NCBI RefSeq assembly: GCF_963422355.1
Contig: NC_085101.1
Coordinates: forward strand, 62,501-126,500
Source: Corticium candelabrum
Taxonomy: Eukaryota; Porifera; Homoscleromorpha; Homosclerophorida; Plakinidae
DNA length: 64,000 nucleotides
Direction: 5' to 3'
The notes under the pieces are model-generated. The model had not been told where the DNA came from. It ran no database searches and saw only the letters and a list, made by a program, of their open reading frames with translations. Both the position numbers and the translations under genes were made by a program. Positions 39,101 through 52,000 of this stretch are shown here, one piece after another (the stretch's first letter is position 1; each line of letters begins with the position of its first letter).

Positions 39101-42100
39101 CAGAAGATGGTTATCTGAGTGGTGATTTACAGTTCAATTATCACGGTTGTGCACTTATTGTGTTGAGTAATTTGTGCTAAATAAAGCTAATCGGCTTATC
39201 ACTTAGGGCAATGGCAGGTGAGCTGTGATATACTTAATTGAGTTAAACCTGTGCAACAATTCTAATCCCTTTGGTGCAAGTTCAGGTGCACCTTTTCTAT
39301 ACCTGCAAGTGTGTTACAAACTGAATCCCTCTACTAGCGCAAGTGTGTACAATCAACAAATTCGAGACGCCACATCAGCTGAACAAAATAATTCGCTTGC
39401 CTAAAGAATCCTAGATCATTACTGCTAATCCCTATATATCAGCCTATTACTTGAGATTGTCACCTTGAGTGTACACCTTGAAGGAGACAGTGTCAATCAT
39501 CAGATTGCTTTATCATGTATAGGTGCTGTCACTGAAGACTAGATAGAATATGCTTGGCCGGAAAGTGCAGCTGTCATTTCAATATTCTATTTTTGATTTT
39601 CAATTTTGCAATTTTTAATTTTTGGATAAAACTTGGTCCAAAATTGAAATACATGATGTACTTTTTAATTTTTAACCAATCTAAAATATTGAAAAAGGGA
39701 ATGGCCGGAAAGTGCACTGACCCAGCAGCCATGCCTTTATCAGGTCAGATCACTGATGGTCAAATATAGTGCAGCACACCTTTACTTCACGGGATTGGAG
39801 AGAGAACTTCAGGATGTGCAGGGAAACGTTTCTGTACTTATGTGAGCAGTTGAGAGGAGACATTGAACCTGAGTACACGAACATGAGAAATTCCATTTCT
39901 CTTGAGAAAAGAATTGCTGTCACCTTGTGGTGCTTAGCAACGACTGTAGAATACCGCACCATAGCTCATCTGTTTGGTATTTCCAGATCGTCTGTCTGTC
40001 TTATTGTCCAGAACACATGTAGGGCCATCGTTCGTCGACTGATGCCAGCATATATCAAATTTCCTTCAGGAGATGCACTGGAAGCAGTTGTTCATTGCTT
40101 CCAGCAGTTATTTCTCCATGTGCAGGAGCCATTGATGGAAGTCATATACCAATTACTCCACCTGTGTTGAATCACACCGACTATTATAATAGAAAAGGAT
40201 GGTATTCTGTTATTCTTCAAGCTGTTGTTGACCATCATCAATACCTGTTTTGTGACATTAACGTTGGCTGGCCCAGGAAGTGTGCATGATGCTAGAGTGT
40301 TGGCTCACTCTGCGTTATTCAGTAAGGCAGAAGGGACGATTTTAAATGGACAAAGCAAACAAATTGAAGGGTGCACCATACCAGTATTTCTTATCGGAGA
40401 TTCTGCATACCCTTTGCTCAAGTGGCTCATCAAACCTTACCCTGAAAATGATCACATGACAGAACAACGCAGGAACTTCAACTACCAACTTTCTAGAGCT
40501 AGAATTGTGGTTGAAAATGCTTTTGGATGCTTGAAGGCCCGCTGGAGGCGACTCATGAAGAAAAATGACATGAGCGTTAAAATGTCCCTCACATTATAGC
40601 TGCTTGCTGCGTGTTACACAACTTGTGTGAAATACATGGGGAGTTTTTTTATGACAACTGGATCAGTGGGGATGAAAACGAACTACAACAGCCAGCCGTT
40701 CAAGCGCCCGCAGGTGCACATGCTACCATTGCCGAACCACTTGCAATTAGAGACGCTCTTGTCAGAAGTTTCGTAAATCACAATGACTGACCTACTCAGA
40801 ACATGTTTACAGTGTCAACTATTCGTTATAGTTAAACTACTGACTAGTTCAGTTTGGTTGATTTTGATCTGGAAATCCATCATCATGAAGCATACGTGAG
40901 AATGAGAAATAAGGTGTTTGAGATCGATTTCCTGCACCCATCAACAACTGCATCATTTGCAGTTGAAACGCTCTTTCTTCCCTTTTCCTTCTATCTTCGT
41001 ATTCCATCTCTTGCATTCTTCTTCATTCCTCGTATTCTCTCTCCTCATTTAGTCTTTGGTCCTCGTACTTCATCCTCTTTCCTCCAACTCAATCAACAGT
41101 GATGAATCCACCTCTTTCACCTCCTTTATTGTTTTCATCATAGTGTCAGTCATGTCTTTCATTTTTGCATCACGCCCTATTGCTTTACAATCCTCGTAAC
41201 GCTGTTTCAGTCCTTTCTTTTTAGTAGTTGTGTTCTGCACATGGAAACTCTGAGACTGTGAGCTGCCCGCTTCAATTTCTTCACGACTAGGTAGCTCAGC
41301 TGTAACATCTCCTGGAGCACTTGCTGGCGTAGATGGTTCTGTTGCTGACCTGAGAGTTTCCTCCTCGACTTCTACGTGTAGTTCTTCTTCAAGAGTATCC
41401 AACAAGACAGGAGGATGAGTGGCAGGTCTGCAGCCAAGAATTTCGTTCATGGCTTCAAAAATTCTCGTAGAACGGCGTTGTCGTCCAGTTTCGTTATTGT
41501 TATCCTTGATTTTTCTGTAATCCGCTTTTAGTTTCTTTATTTTATTTCGGCATTGAACACCCGTACAAACGTAGCCTTCATCTGTCATTCCAGCTGCTAA
41601 TGTATCGATAACCTCTCTGTTCCTTTTACAACCTTCTATTTGCGCTTGGATACCATCATTGCTCCATAAGCGGATGAGACAAAGCGTCTCCTGCTCGCTC
41701 CACGCCATCTTGAACGAAATGAGCATGTGCAGCTCTAATCCGGCCTCGGTGCAGTACGCACACCATTTACACGACGTGCCTGGCTCGGGTCAGCCCGGGC
41801 TGGCCCCACCATTCTAGCTGGGCCCGGCCAGCACGGCTCGAAGGGCGTTTACACGTAGCTTTCAAACCGGGCTGACACGGGCTGACCCGGTTACAAGTGC
41901 TCGTGTAAACGCGCTATAAGTCCTGTTTACATAAGGCCCCGTTATAATGTGGCCCTGGCTGTGGTTTGCGTTTACATATGCACATGTCATGTCACTATCA
42001 TCATCCCATTCAGGTATTAAGTTATACATGCCAAAAGGTCTGGGGTGCAAGCAAATCACGAGTGCGTGTGCGCTAGTCAAGATGCATTTGTGAAGCTAAC

Positions 42101-43190
42101 ATTGTGTTGCAGGCCCAACCTGACATTTAAAAGTGAGATCTACCCACAAGCCTGGGGCCTAAGGTGGCTCAAATAATTGTAAACACTTGGGCTAGGCTTT
42201 GTCCTGGGTCAGACCCAGATCTTATTGCATCGTGATACATTGTAAGCTTATTACTATTAAAGGGCTACTGCAGTGCAAAAATCAAAAACTGTTTTGAGCT
42301 AAATTAAAAATCTACATGTGTGTACTTTACAAAATAAAATTAGATTTCTTGCAAATGTACTGAGGGAATGAGAGCAATTGAAAGTTACTTCCGTTTTCCA
42401 TTTCCGAAATGGGGCGGATTAGCACATTGACGTCATTGGAGGCACCCTATCCATTGTTGTGATACTCGAGTATGGTGCGGCGTTGTGTTGCAGCAGGCTG
42501 TACAACTCTAGTCAGTCAAGATTTAGTGTATTTCAGTTTCCAAAATCCACACTTTTGTAAAAGGTGGGAAAAACAAGTTTGATGAACACAACTAAGTACT
42601 AAGAGACAGCTGGTAAGAGCACAATGGAGTTTGCAGCTGTCACTTCAAAGAACACTGTTTTGAGAAAGAGCCTTAGTTGTTTAAAAGCTTTGGACTCAGC
42701 AGCACGAGAGAAGGCTATAGTTCGATGTAGACCAATTATTTTCGTATAGCAGGTTGATTCAGCAGCTGCACACCGCAACTGCCCCGGAAGAAGAAGAGGC
42801 TTAATTGGCTTCGAGAAGTGAGAAAGAGCTAGAGTAAGCGCAGTTGCTTGTTGATCAACAAAAGAACAAATAAGTAATTGTGTCACTTTCAGTTGTTGGA
42901 AGCTCTTGTTTCTGTCGAAGGAGAGAGGCGTGAACATTCACAAAGTGTCATGTCGGAAAGCAAAAGTGACAATGCAACGCTTATTATGATGATGGGGTTA
43001 CGTATTACCCATGTGCAGACAGCGGTAGCACTCTCGTTCCATCTTCTTGGCGATACTAATAGTATGCTGTTTGCAGTACAGTACTGTACTCATACGTCAA
43101 GACAGTTGTAACGAAAACCAGAGTGATCTACAATGCACTGCAAACTGGAGTCGTATTCTCTCATTCTGGAGAGAACTGCAATTTCATTGC

Positions 43191-43266
<76 letters not shown>

Positions 43267-45316
43267 GAGTACTGATAATTAGTAACCACAATCACACCTA
43301 GAGGAAACACTTCTTATACAGCTGTTGGCAACTTCCGCTTCTGCACAATAAGACTTACCATGACATGTCAGACAGCCGTTCACTGCATTCGTCAACATCA
43401 GCCTTTGACAGCATTCATCAGTAGATGCACTGTCAGCGAGTGGCTCAAACATTTACGGTTCCACAGATCCAACGTCTTCTGCTGTGTTCAGAAGACGATG
43501 TCGGCAGACTGAGAGATTGCTCTCCCGCATACTCCAGCACTTCGTTCAACGAAGAATCTGACGACATCAACAAATCCTAAATCGCTTTCCGAATGCCTAC
43601 ACATAGCAAGTTCGCTCCAACGTGTCGTTTCTGAATCACTCGCCATACTAATTAGTAGGTATGATAGCACTACTCTGCCTCCACTGATGTCAGTGTGCTA
43701 ATACCACCCCATTCCGGAAATAGTATTGCGTAAGTAGCTTTGGACTGCTCTCATTCTCTCAAAACACATGCCAAAAATTTAAATATATTTTTTTCTAGAC
43801 TGTAGATCTTTCACTTTAGCTTAATAATAATCTCGATTTTGCACTGCAGTGGCCCTTTAATTAAAGTCATGCATCTCAATAATGCTGTAGATACTAAAGA
43901 GTGCAGAGCAATAACTAAATTAGTAATGTTTGCCTAAAAATTTGATACAAAATAGTAAAGACTACATCTGTAAGTTGTTGTCACGTGACTGGCATATATT
44001 AAATATTCTGTTCATTAATGACTAATAGACTACTCATTTTAGCTCATTATACTCTTCACAATATTTTACAGAAATCCATACCATTCCAAAGATAAGCTCC
44101 TGGTCCTCCAACTGTAATAAGTGACCCATCCTGTACCCATGAAATAATATCATACTGTGTCAGAATACAAGACAACACAAGCCCACCTCTGACATCTTTA
44201 CTGAACTGCCAGCTTGACAGAATGATATACCTCTCACACCTATTTGCTTATACCTCCCACCATCTTTACAAGGTGTGTACTTGAACTTTATGTTGGAGTC
44301 TGTATTAAGTATAGTACAACGACCGATGGGATGCCTGTCGCGAAAGGTTAATGTTTTATCAGCATATCGATGAGCACAAACCTAAAAACTGTACATAAAG
44401 ACTAATGTTAAGACATGTGTTTGCAGTACATACAACAAGATTTCCAGAGTTGGAGGCAGATATAGACGATCCAAGCCATTGACCCGAAAGAATGTCTCGC
44501 TGCTTCATCTTATCATCATAGGGATCTTTGCCATACACATAATCTGGTCAACATCAACAATTTCAAAATTCCTTGTTCCGTAGCATAATAGTACAATTAT
44601 ACTTACCTGTATCCACGTTAATTACTTCACAATCATTTTTATCTACTTTGCATCGATACACAGCACCAGAAGAAGTCACGTTCAACTTGCTCAAAACACT
44701 GGTGTTATCCCGAGGTGCACCAACAATCAACCTTTCCCATTAAAACAACTAGTTAACACTGAAATATGACTAATCAAATGGCTAATTAATGAAGCAGAAA
44801 GACAAATACCATAAAACTGAGAATCTCCAAGAATGGCACCTTAATTAATTATTTAATTTCTTCCATTATACAAATTGAGCAAACTAAATTTGGTAAAAAC
44901 CAAAAGACTACTAGAAAACCTATGAGTGGTGCGAAAGTGTTAATTAGTTACGTGATCTTAGCTATGCTATAACTTACTGGTATTTATCAAAAGATAGTAT
45001 CATTTTAGCATTGTTACACCGCAGTCCAATAGAGGGTTGAACATGAAAATGACTAACAGATTGGCTAATTGAAACATTATGTTTACAAGAAGCTCTACGT
45101 GCTATAATCTTTGACACCTGAAGGCTAGAAGGTGTCCAAAGACCCAGGGTCTTAAATAGCGTTTAAATTGCCCTGCGCCACAAGATTTCTTTCATCATAC
45201 TTTGTATGGCAGTATTTATTAATTAATTATAATAGTGATTGTCACTTAGTGGGATAGCATAATTTACTTTAAATCCCCCAAAACAGAATAATTATAAATA
45301 AATATCACCAGTGTAT

Positions 45317-45380
<64 letters not shown>

Positions 45381-48300
45381 AAAGTTTGTCGACGGTCTCA
45401 AGGCCCTGGTTGCCCTAGATGTGGTGGTTTGATGGTAGATCCTCTTCTGTCTTCCTGGCTCTCCGGAATGGCGTCCACTCACAATCTGGCTAGCGCGCCT
45501 ACAGACGTTACTTCATGTCATTCTGTAACTGGTGAATCAGCGTCTGGTGCTTCCTCGGGTTCTTCATCTTGTCCTTTCACTGATCACATCAGCCATTTTC
45601 AAGACCCAGTTCTTGAAGCAATCAAGGCAGCATGCAGTCTCGCGTGTCCCGTTCACCTGGAGGCTGTCTTGTTTGAGTCTTTGACGCAAGAGATTTCTCT
45701 GCTACAAGTCAAGACTATTGGCCACATTCCACGCTCTGTTCGTCCTGTTCTTGCGAAAGTTCTTGCCACAGAATTCAAGAATGCCACATACCATGGTTTA
45801 TGGGGCTATGCTCGTCTTCACATGTTCCCTAAAGCTGTTTTGAGATGCCCACCAAGAGGCGGACAGAAGAAACGTGCTGTTGTCCAATCCTTGTTATTAT
45901 CCTATCTAGAACGGTGGACTTCTGGTGATATTCAGTCTCTTTAGTTTGAGGCTAGACTGGATGCTGATTGTAAACAGTCTTCTAATTGCAAGTCTTCGCC
46001 TGTAGATCAGATTAATCAAAAACGGGCGCTTGCTTATGCCACGGAAGGTCGTTACAGAGATGCCATGCGGTGCCTTGGCTCTCTGGGTACAGCCAGCCCT
46101 CATGACAGCAAGGTTCTTGAAGAAATCTATCAACGCCACCCAGAGCATGTCTTGCCAATTGTTTCTGGTGATATCCCTCCTTCACTATCTGTCAGTATGG
46201 ATTCAGTTCTAGCTTCACTTCAAGCTTTTCCTCGAGCATCCAGCCCTGGTGCTTCTCAACTGAATTCTCAGCATTTTTTGATGCTATTCTTGGTACTACA
46301 ACTCCTTCAGCCAAGCAGTGTTTGGAGAACTTGACCTGTTTGTTAAATTTTCTTTTGTCTGGTCGTGCTGACCCTAGGACAGCCCCTTGGTTATGTGGAG
46401 CACGTCTCACTGCTCTATTGAAGAAGCATGGTGGTGTCCGCCCTATAGCTGTCGGTGAGGTCCTACGTCGACTTGTCAGCCGTCTGTGCTGTTCTGCTGT
46501 GAAAGAGGACTTACCTGACACCTTTTTGTCTTACGGCAAGGTTGGTGTCGGTGTCCCAGGAGGTTTAGACGCTGCTGTGCACACACTATCAGCTTGTATT
46601 GCTCGATATGGATCTAATCCCAACTTGTGTTGCCTGAAAATTGATATGACAAATGCCTTCAACGAATGCTCTCAAGCTTCTTTTTGAGTCGTCTATGTAA
46701 AGAGCTCCCAGCCTTGTTTGGATGGTCCTTGTGGTGTTACCATTGTGAAGGCATGTTGCATTTTGGGAATTCTTGGATCAAGTCATCTCAGGAGTGCAAC
46801 AAGGGGATCCCCCTTGGTCCCCTACTATTCTCCCTCATTCTTATGGAGTTTTTGGATGACCTGGGTCCATTGCCAGATTTGAAGCTGAAGTTATGGTATT
46901 TGGACGATGGCTCTTTCCTTGGCCAGTGGGCTTCAGTTGCTTGTCTCTTGGATGTCTTGTTATCAAAGGGTCCCTCTTTTGGTCTTCATGTCAATTTGAA
47001 CAAATGCGAGGTCTTTTGGCCCTCTGGAGATCACAATTTCCCCAAATTTGCTACTGAAATTCAGCGCAGTGTTCAGGTTCATGGTGGTGTTGACTTCCTT
47101 GGTTGTCCTGTATATGGATCTTCCTCATATGTTACTGAATTTGTTTCCCAACGAGTGAACAAGATTTTGGATTAACAGGACCGTTTGACAGCTTTAGAGG
47201 ATCCTCAGGTGGAGCTTCATCTTCTCTGCAGCTGTTTGAGCCTTTGCAAGTTGAATCACATCATTAGAACGGTTCCTGGCTTCAAGATCAATGATGTATT
47301 GATACAGTTTGACAGTGGTCTTCATCACAGCTTAGAGGCTTTATCCTCTTCTTCGATCTCTGACCTGGCATGGAGACAGGCAACTCTTCCAGTTTGTTTG
47401 GGTGGTCTAGGTCTTCGTGAGGCCTCTAGATCTTCATCTGCAGCTTTCGTTGGCAGCTGCAACTCTTCTCAGCAGTTGTCTCTCCGGTTTCTTAACGACT
47501 GAGCATTCATGCCGGTACATGAAGAAAATGATTGGACTCAGCATTCTTCCTTTTTCCAGGTGAAGTGCAATGCCGGCAACATCTTGCAAGTCTTTTACCA
47601 CCTACTAGTTCTGTCTCGTCCTCTGTTTCTTCTACACAACATTCCTTCCAGAAGGCTCTGGATGATGCTTTGAGATCCAGCATTAAAGTCAGCCTTGTTA
47701 GTCTGCGAGAACAGGCACGTTTCAGTGCTGTCGCATATTCGCATGCGGGGACTTGGTCGAAGGCAATCTCCAACTCAAGTCTAGGCCTGGCCATGTCTCC
47801 GCGTGAATTTGTGACTTCTTTGCATTTGTGTTTGGGAATTCCGGTTTTTCCAGCACCCCCACACTCAGTCCGTTGTGTGTGTGGTCATCAATTGGACAAT
47901 TTTGGTGACCGTGCTCTTGGCTGTGGTCCTCTTCGGATTAAGCGACATGATGCCTTATGTGACGTCATCTTCCACTGGTTGCTCTTACACAACTCCAATG
48001 TACGTCGAGAACAATGCTGTTCCTCTCATTATATGACAAGACCAGGTGACGTTTTCCATCCCAACTTTTCCCTAGGCAAGGCTGCTTATTTCGACATTTC
48101 CGTGAGGAATTCGTTCACTCCCTCTCACCTTATTAATGCTGCCATAAAAGCTGGTGCTGCTGCTGAGGCTGGGGAAGTGGACAAAGATGAACGCCATCTT
48201 GCTAACGTTTCAAGTTATGGCTGTTTGTTCTACCCTCTTGTGGTGGAATCATACGGAATATGGGCTGCACATGGTCTGGAGGTGTTAAGATCAATTGTAA

Positions 48301-48513
48301 AGAAGTCTCTTCTATCATCTGGCTTGTCTCTGGGCCAAGCTTCCAGGCAATTTCATGAACAGTTATCTGTTCGTTTATGGCAGTATAACTCAAGACTGAT
48401 TAGTGACTATCTACCTAATTATTATGACTTAGACTGTTTGTGCTTCCGTCCTTAGGGCAGATATGTGTTATTTGTGTTATCTGTATTATATACAAATATA
48501 TGGGTGTCACTCA

Positions 48514-48552
<39 letters not shown>

Positions 48553-48949
48553 AATATTATTGACTGTATATATCAATAAATATATATAGTAGATACATGC
48601 CCCGTCCTTCGTACAAGCAAACTATTTTAGTATTCTAACATCATAAGTGATGAATTAGTAAAACTAAATGTTAAAGAGCCACCAGGAGAGGCTGCCGTTC
48701 AAATTGTTATTAAGTTTATTACACAAAATTGATCAAAATAAGCAACTAACATTTTACAATTGGGCGAACTTTCTTATTAATGGCGCACTCGCTCCCATTC
48801 TTTCTATTTTTGAAGATAAAAATTACTACAAATGGATGAAAACTGCTGCCTGAGCTGGACACATCGAAGTGATGTCGTTCGTCCTTCTCCATCTCTCCTG
48901 CTTCAGATGCTGCACCTGAATAACTTGCTGCTTGAGTCAGAAAAGATGG

Positions 48950-49028
<79 letters not shown>

Positions 49029-52000
49029 AATATGTATAGAACATCACAACTAAACACAGATAGCTAGTCTACTTGCATGGTTGTTGCAACACAGTTACAG
49101 TATTGTAACTAACATTGCATGGTGTCGGTGAAAAAGAAGTAGCATTCAAAGAGGTTGTCTAGTCCATTGGAGAGCATTATAATCTCTCGGTTGGCTGTTT
49201 GTGTAAAATAAAAGGAAGCTGATGTGATAAGACGTCAACGAAGCCAGTGTAGATGACATTAATACAGTTGAATGCGTATAACGTCAACAGCAAATTGAAC
49301 AAGAATCAATCACAAGTGTTAGCAAACTACTATAGAGTTATGGAGACCTCATCTGGTTCATATTTTCAACATGCATGCAAGTCAAGTACAAAGGCCATAT
49401 ATCTTCATTGGCTTGCACTACAAGCACAATTGTAAGCAGCTATTGATAGTGAGCATAGTCACTATCTAGGAATGGCTAGCATGTCAATATATAAGCTCAT
49501 TTACGCCCCCTTTCTATCTTGGCTCAGAAGCACTACTGCAAAAAATGAATAACATTGCTCTCAAGTCTCCCACTTTTCTTCTCTATGCGTGCTAAGTTTG
49601 AACGTTGAAAACCGTTTGGTTTATTTTTAAATGTATTTGCAATATACCACAATTTCAACTCACTTTCTTCACACAAGTTTTCTCATTCTGCACGCTTTCT
49701 CCGACTGAACTGGCTACGTTTCTTTGCTGCAAACTATCCTGGGCAGAAGCACTTTTCTTCGTTTAACAATCGGTTCGAAAATACGGCTATCACAATTTTG
49801 TGTGAGTGGCTCAATCCGTGTCCTCCACCAATTTAAAAATTTAAAAGTGGCGCTAAGTGTGCTCCAACGGTCGCAGGTGTGCCTGCTGACATTCGCAGCC
49901 GCTTGTTGTTCTCATCGATCTACAAAACATTTAGGATGCAATGATTTGTCTACAGATGCTGCAACAAGCCAACGAAGCAAGCATGACTTGTCTCTGCTGC
50001 GGTATCTAATATAATGCACTACAAAGTGTCCAGAGACAAATGCAACTAACAAGAGCACACTTTAAAAATCTCTTAAAAGATGTACCGATGTGATAGTAGA
50101 ACTTTCTTACGGTAACATCTAACGGTCTCTATCGCGTGACATAGCACTGCCCCCCCCCCCCCATCGAGTATCAAGTGCACCCTACATTGTTGGGTTTCAG
50201 AGACATTTCTGTGCCTGAGCAGTTGGCTCTTTTCGGTTTGAAATCGATTTGAGCTGATTTTCTTGTGCCTTCTTCAGCAATTTTTTTTATCTAGGTCACT
50301 TTTCTAGTTGTAGTAGAAAACTACGTTCAGTAGTTCTTGGATTCTATTTACTATGATGTAATGACTATGAATCAAGGTTCTCAACTTGTAGCTAAATGTA
50401 GCTAAGCTATACTCTCCACAATTGGCTAAAACTTTCAAGTCAGACACGTACAATTTAACATGTCAACACCTACTCGAGAATTAAGATCAAACAAACAGTC
50501 AAGCTTAGTTATAAGTAACACAATCTATCATTACAATCCACGTGTATGATTCATTAGATAGATAGATAGTTTTATTGGCTATCAAATTTTCTAGCATACA
50601 ATGACATTAGATAGATAACGCAAACTACTGTAAATCAACAAAATTTTGTAAGCATATAACTTTCGTAAATTTCATAAGCGATCTCAGATTTGCTAAAGTT
50701 AAATATTTACTAATTTTTGCCGCTCTTGGTTTTTAGCGACACTTCGCATAGTGTGTACTTATAATCATCATGTGTCACGCATGCCAGACAGACTGACAAC
50801 TAGCTGGTGAGCCTAGGCAATAGCAGATATTTAAGCGTGCATGCATGTGCTGTGGTTTTGATATGTCCACACTTGGACACCTGGTGAGATACTGCTAGGA
50901 TGTACACATGCCTAGGCGCTTAGCAGATACTTTGCATGGTGCTGTTGTTTTGATTCTGTTGATTTCGTGTTGATGTTCTGCACAGAAAAGTGGGTATGTT
51001 CATCAACACTACAAAGTTGGCTGCTTATGAAATGGTGAATTTGGACACTTACCAAAGTTTTCCGCTTACAAAATTTTGTTGATTTGTACATAAAATGTCA
51101 GGTAAACTCTAACTTAACTTAAGTAATTAATGTGGGCGCACCTGGACACGCCTGAGGTCATCACTAAAATAGAATCACCTTGGACAATGTTCAATTTTTT
51201 CATGATCACACGGGTATTGAGTTTCTGCAGTGTAATGGAACATCGACATCTCCAGTAGGTCTTGAAGTCAGCAGAGTTGTTCTTTCCTTCTTGATCTTTG
51301 GACTTAATTAAGTGCTGACAAAGTGCTCAGCAGACAGCTGCAACTCCCCCCCCCCCCCCCTTGCCGGTGCCAAAGTGCTCAAACACTACAGGTATGCATT
51401 TGGATGCATTACCTCCTAGAAATCATTAGGCTGGTCTTCCTGCGGGTTCTGCTAATTCACGTGATATTCTTCATGCAAAAAGTAAATGAATATGATACAA
51501 AGACATTCTAAATGTATTTTAGTAGGAATGGCTAACAAACAAGTGTGGATAGTTCAATACTGTACCAAATTGAAGGTGCCAAGACTAACTCAAACTGTGT
51601 TACAATTTCTGCAATGGTGACTTAGTCATGGTACCCTTAATTTGGTACAGTATTGAACCATCCACACTTGTTTGTTTGTTTTTGCTGGTTTGTGTAGCTA
51701 TTCCTACTAAAATACATTCATCTGAATGCTCTGCCTCGAGCGCCCTTTGACACAGCTGATCCAGTGAAACAGTTTTCATCGGCTCAGAAAGAGATGACCT
51801 CAGAACTCCTTCAGTCTGTAGAGGAAAAGGTAGACGGTTTAGCGAAGAACGTAGATCTGACAGATCGTGTTACTTAATTAAGCTTGACGCTTGTCTTGAT
51901 CATAATTCTGGGAGTAGCTGTTGACATGTTAATGATGTCTGAATTGGAAGCCACCTGTGGAGAGTATAGCTTAGATTGGCGTTTTCTTTGGCCATGGCCA

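Larger units (their letters stand above)
38000..41916. mobile_element. PIF/Harbinger transposon with both ORFs, 3.9 kb
   Basis: TAA at 37997-37999 and 41917-41919 flanks inverted ends that share GTTTACACGAGCAC (left TACTGT..., right ...GCGCTA). It encodes a DDE transposase on the plus strand (broken) and a Myb/SANT-like protein on the minus strand (intact), the standard two-gene layout of this superfamily. It lies in integrin intron 5. Confidence 0.85.
42261..43856 (+). mobile_element. Kolobok-like transposon with THAP exon, 1.6 kb
   Basis: TTAA at 42257-42260 and 43857-43860. Ends AGGGCTACTGCAGTGCAAAA and (complement) AGGGCCACTGCAGTGCAAAA. Subterminal inverted blocks (GAATGAGAGCA, TTCCGAAATGGGG) extend the similarity to about 190 bp. 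It encodes a THAP domain near the left end. A full transposase was not recognised, so this is probably an internally deleted copy. A (CA)n tract lies at 43196-43261. Confidence 0.75.
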
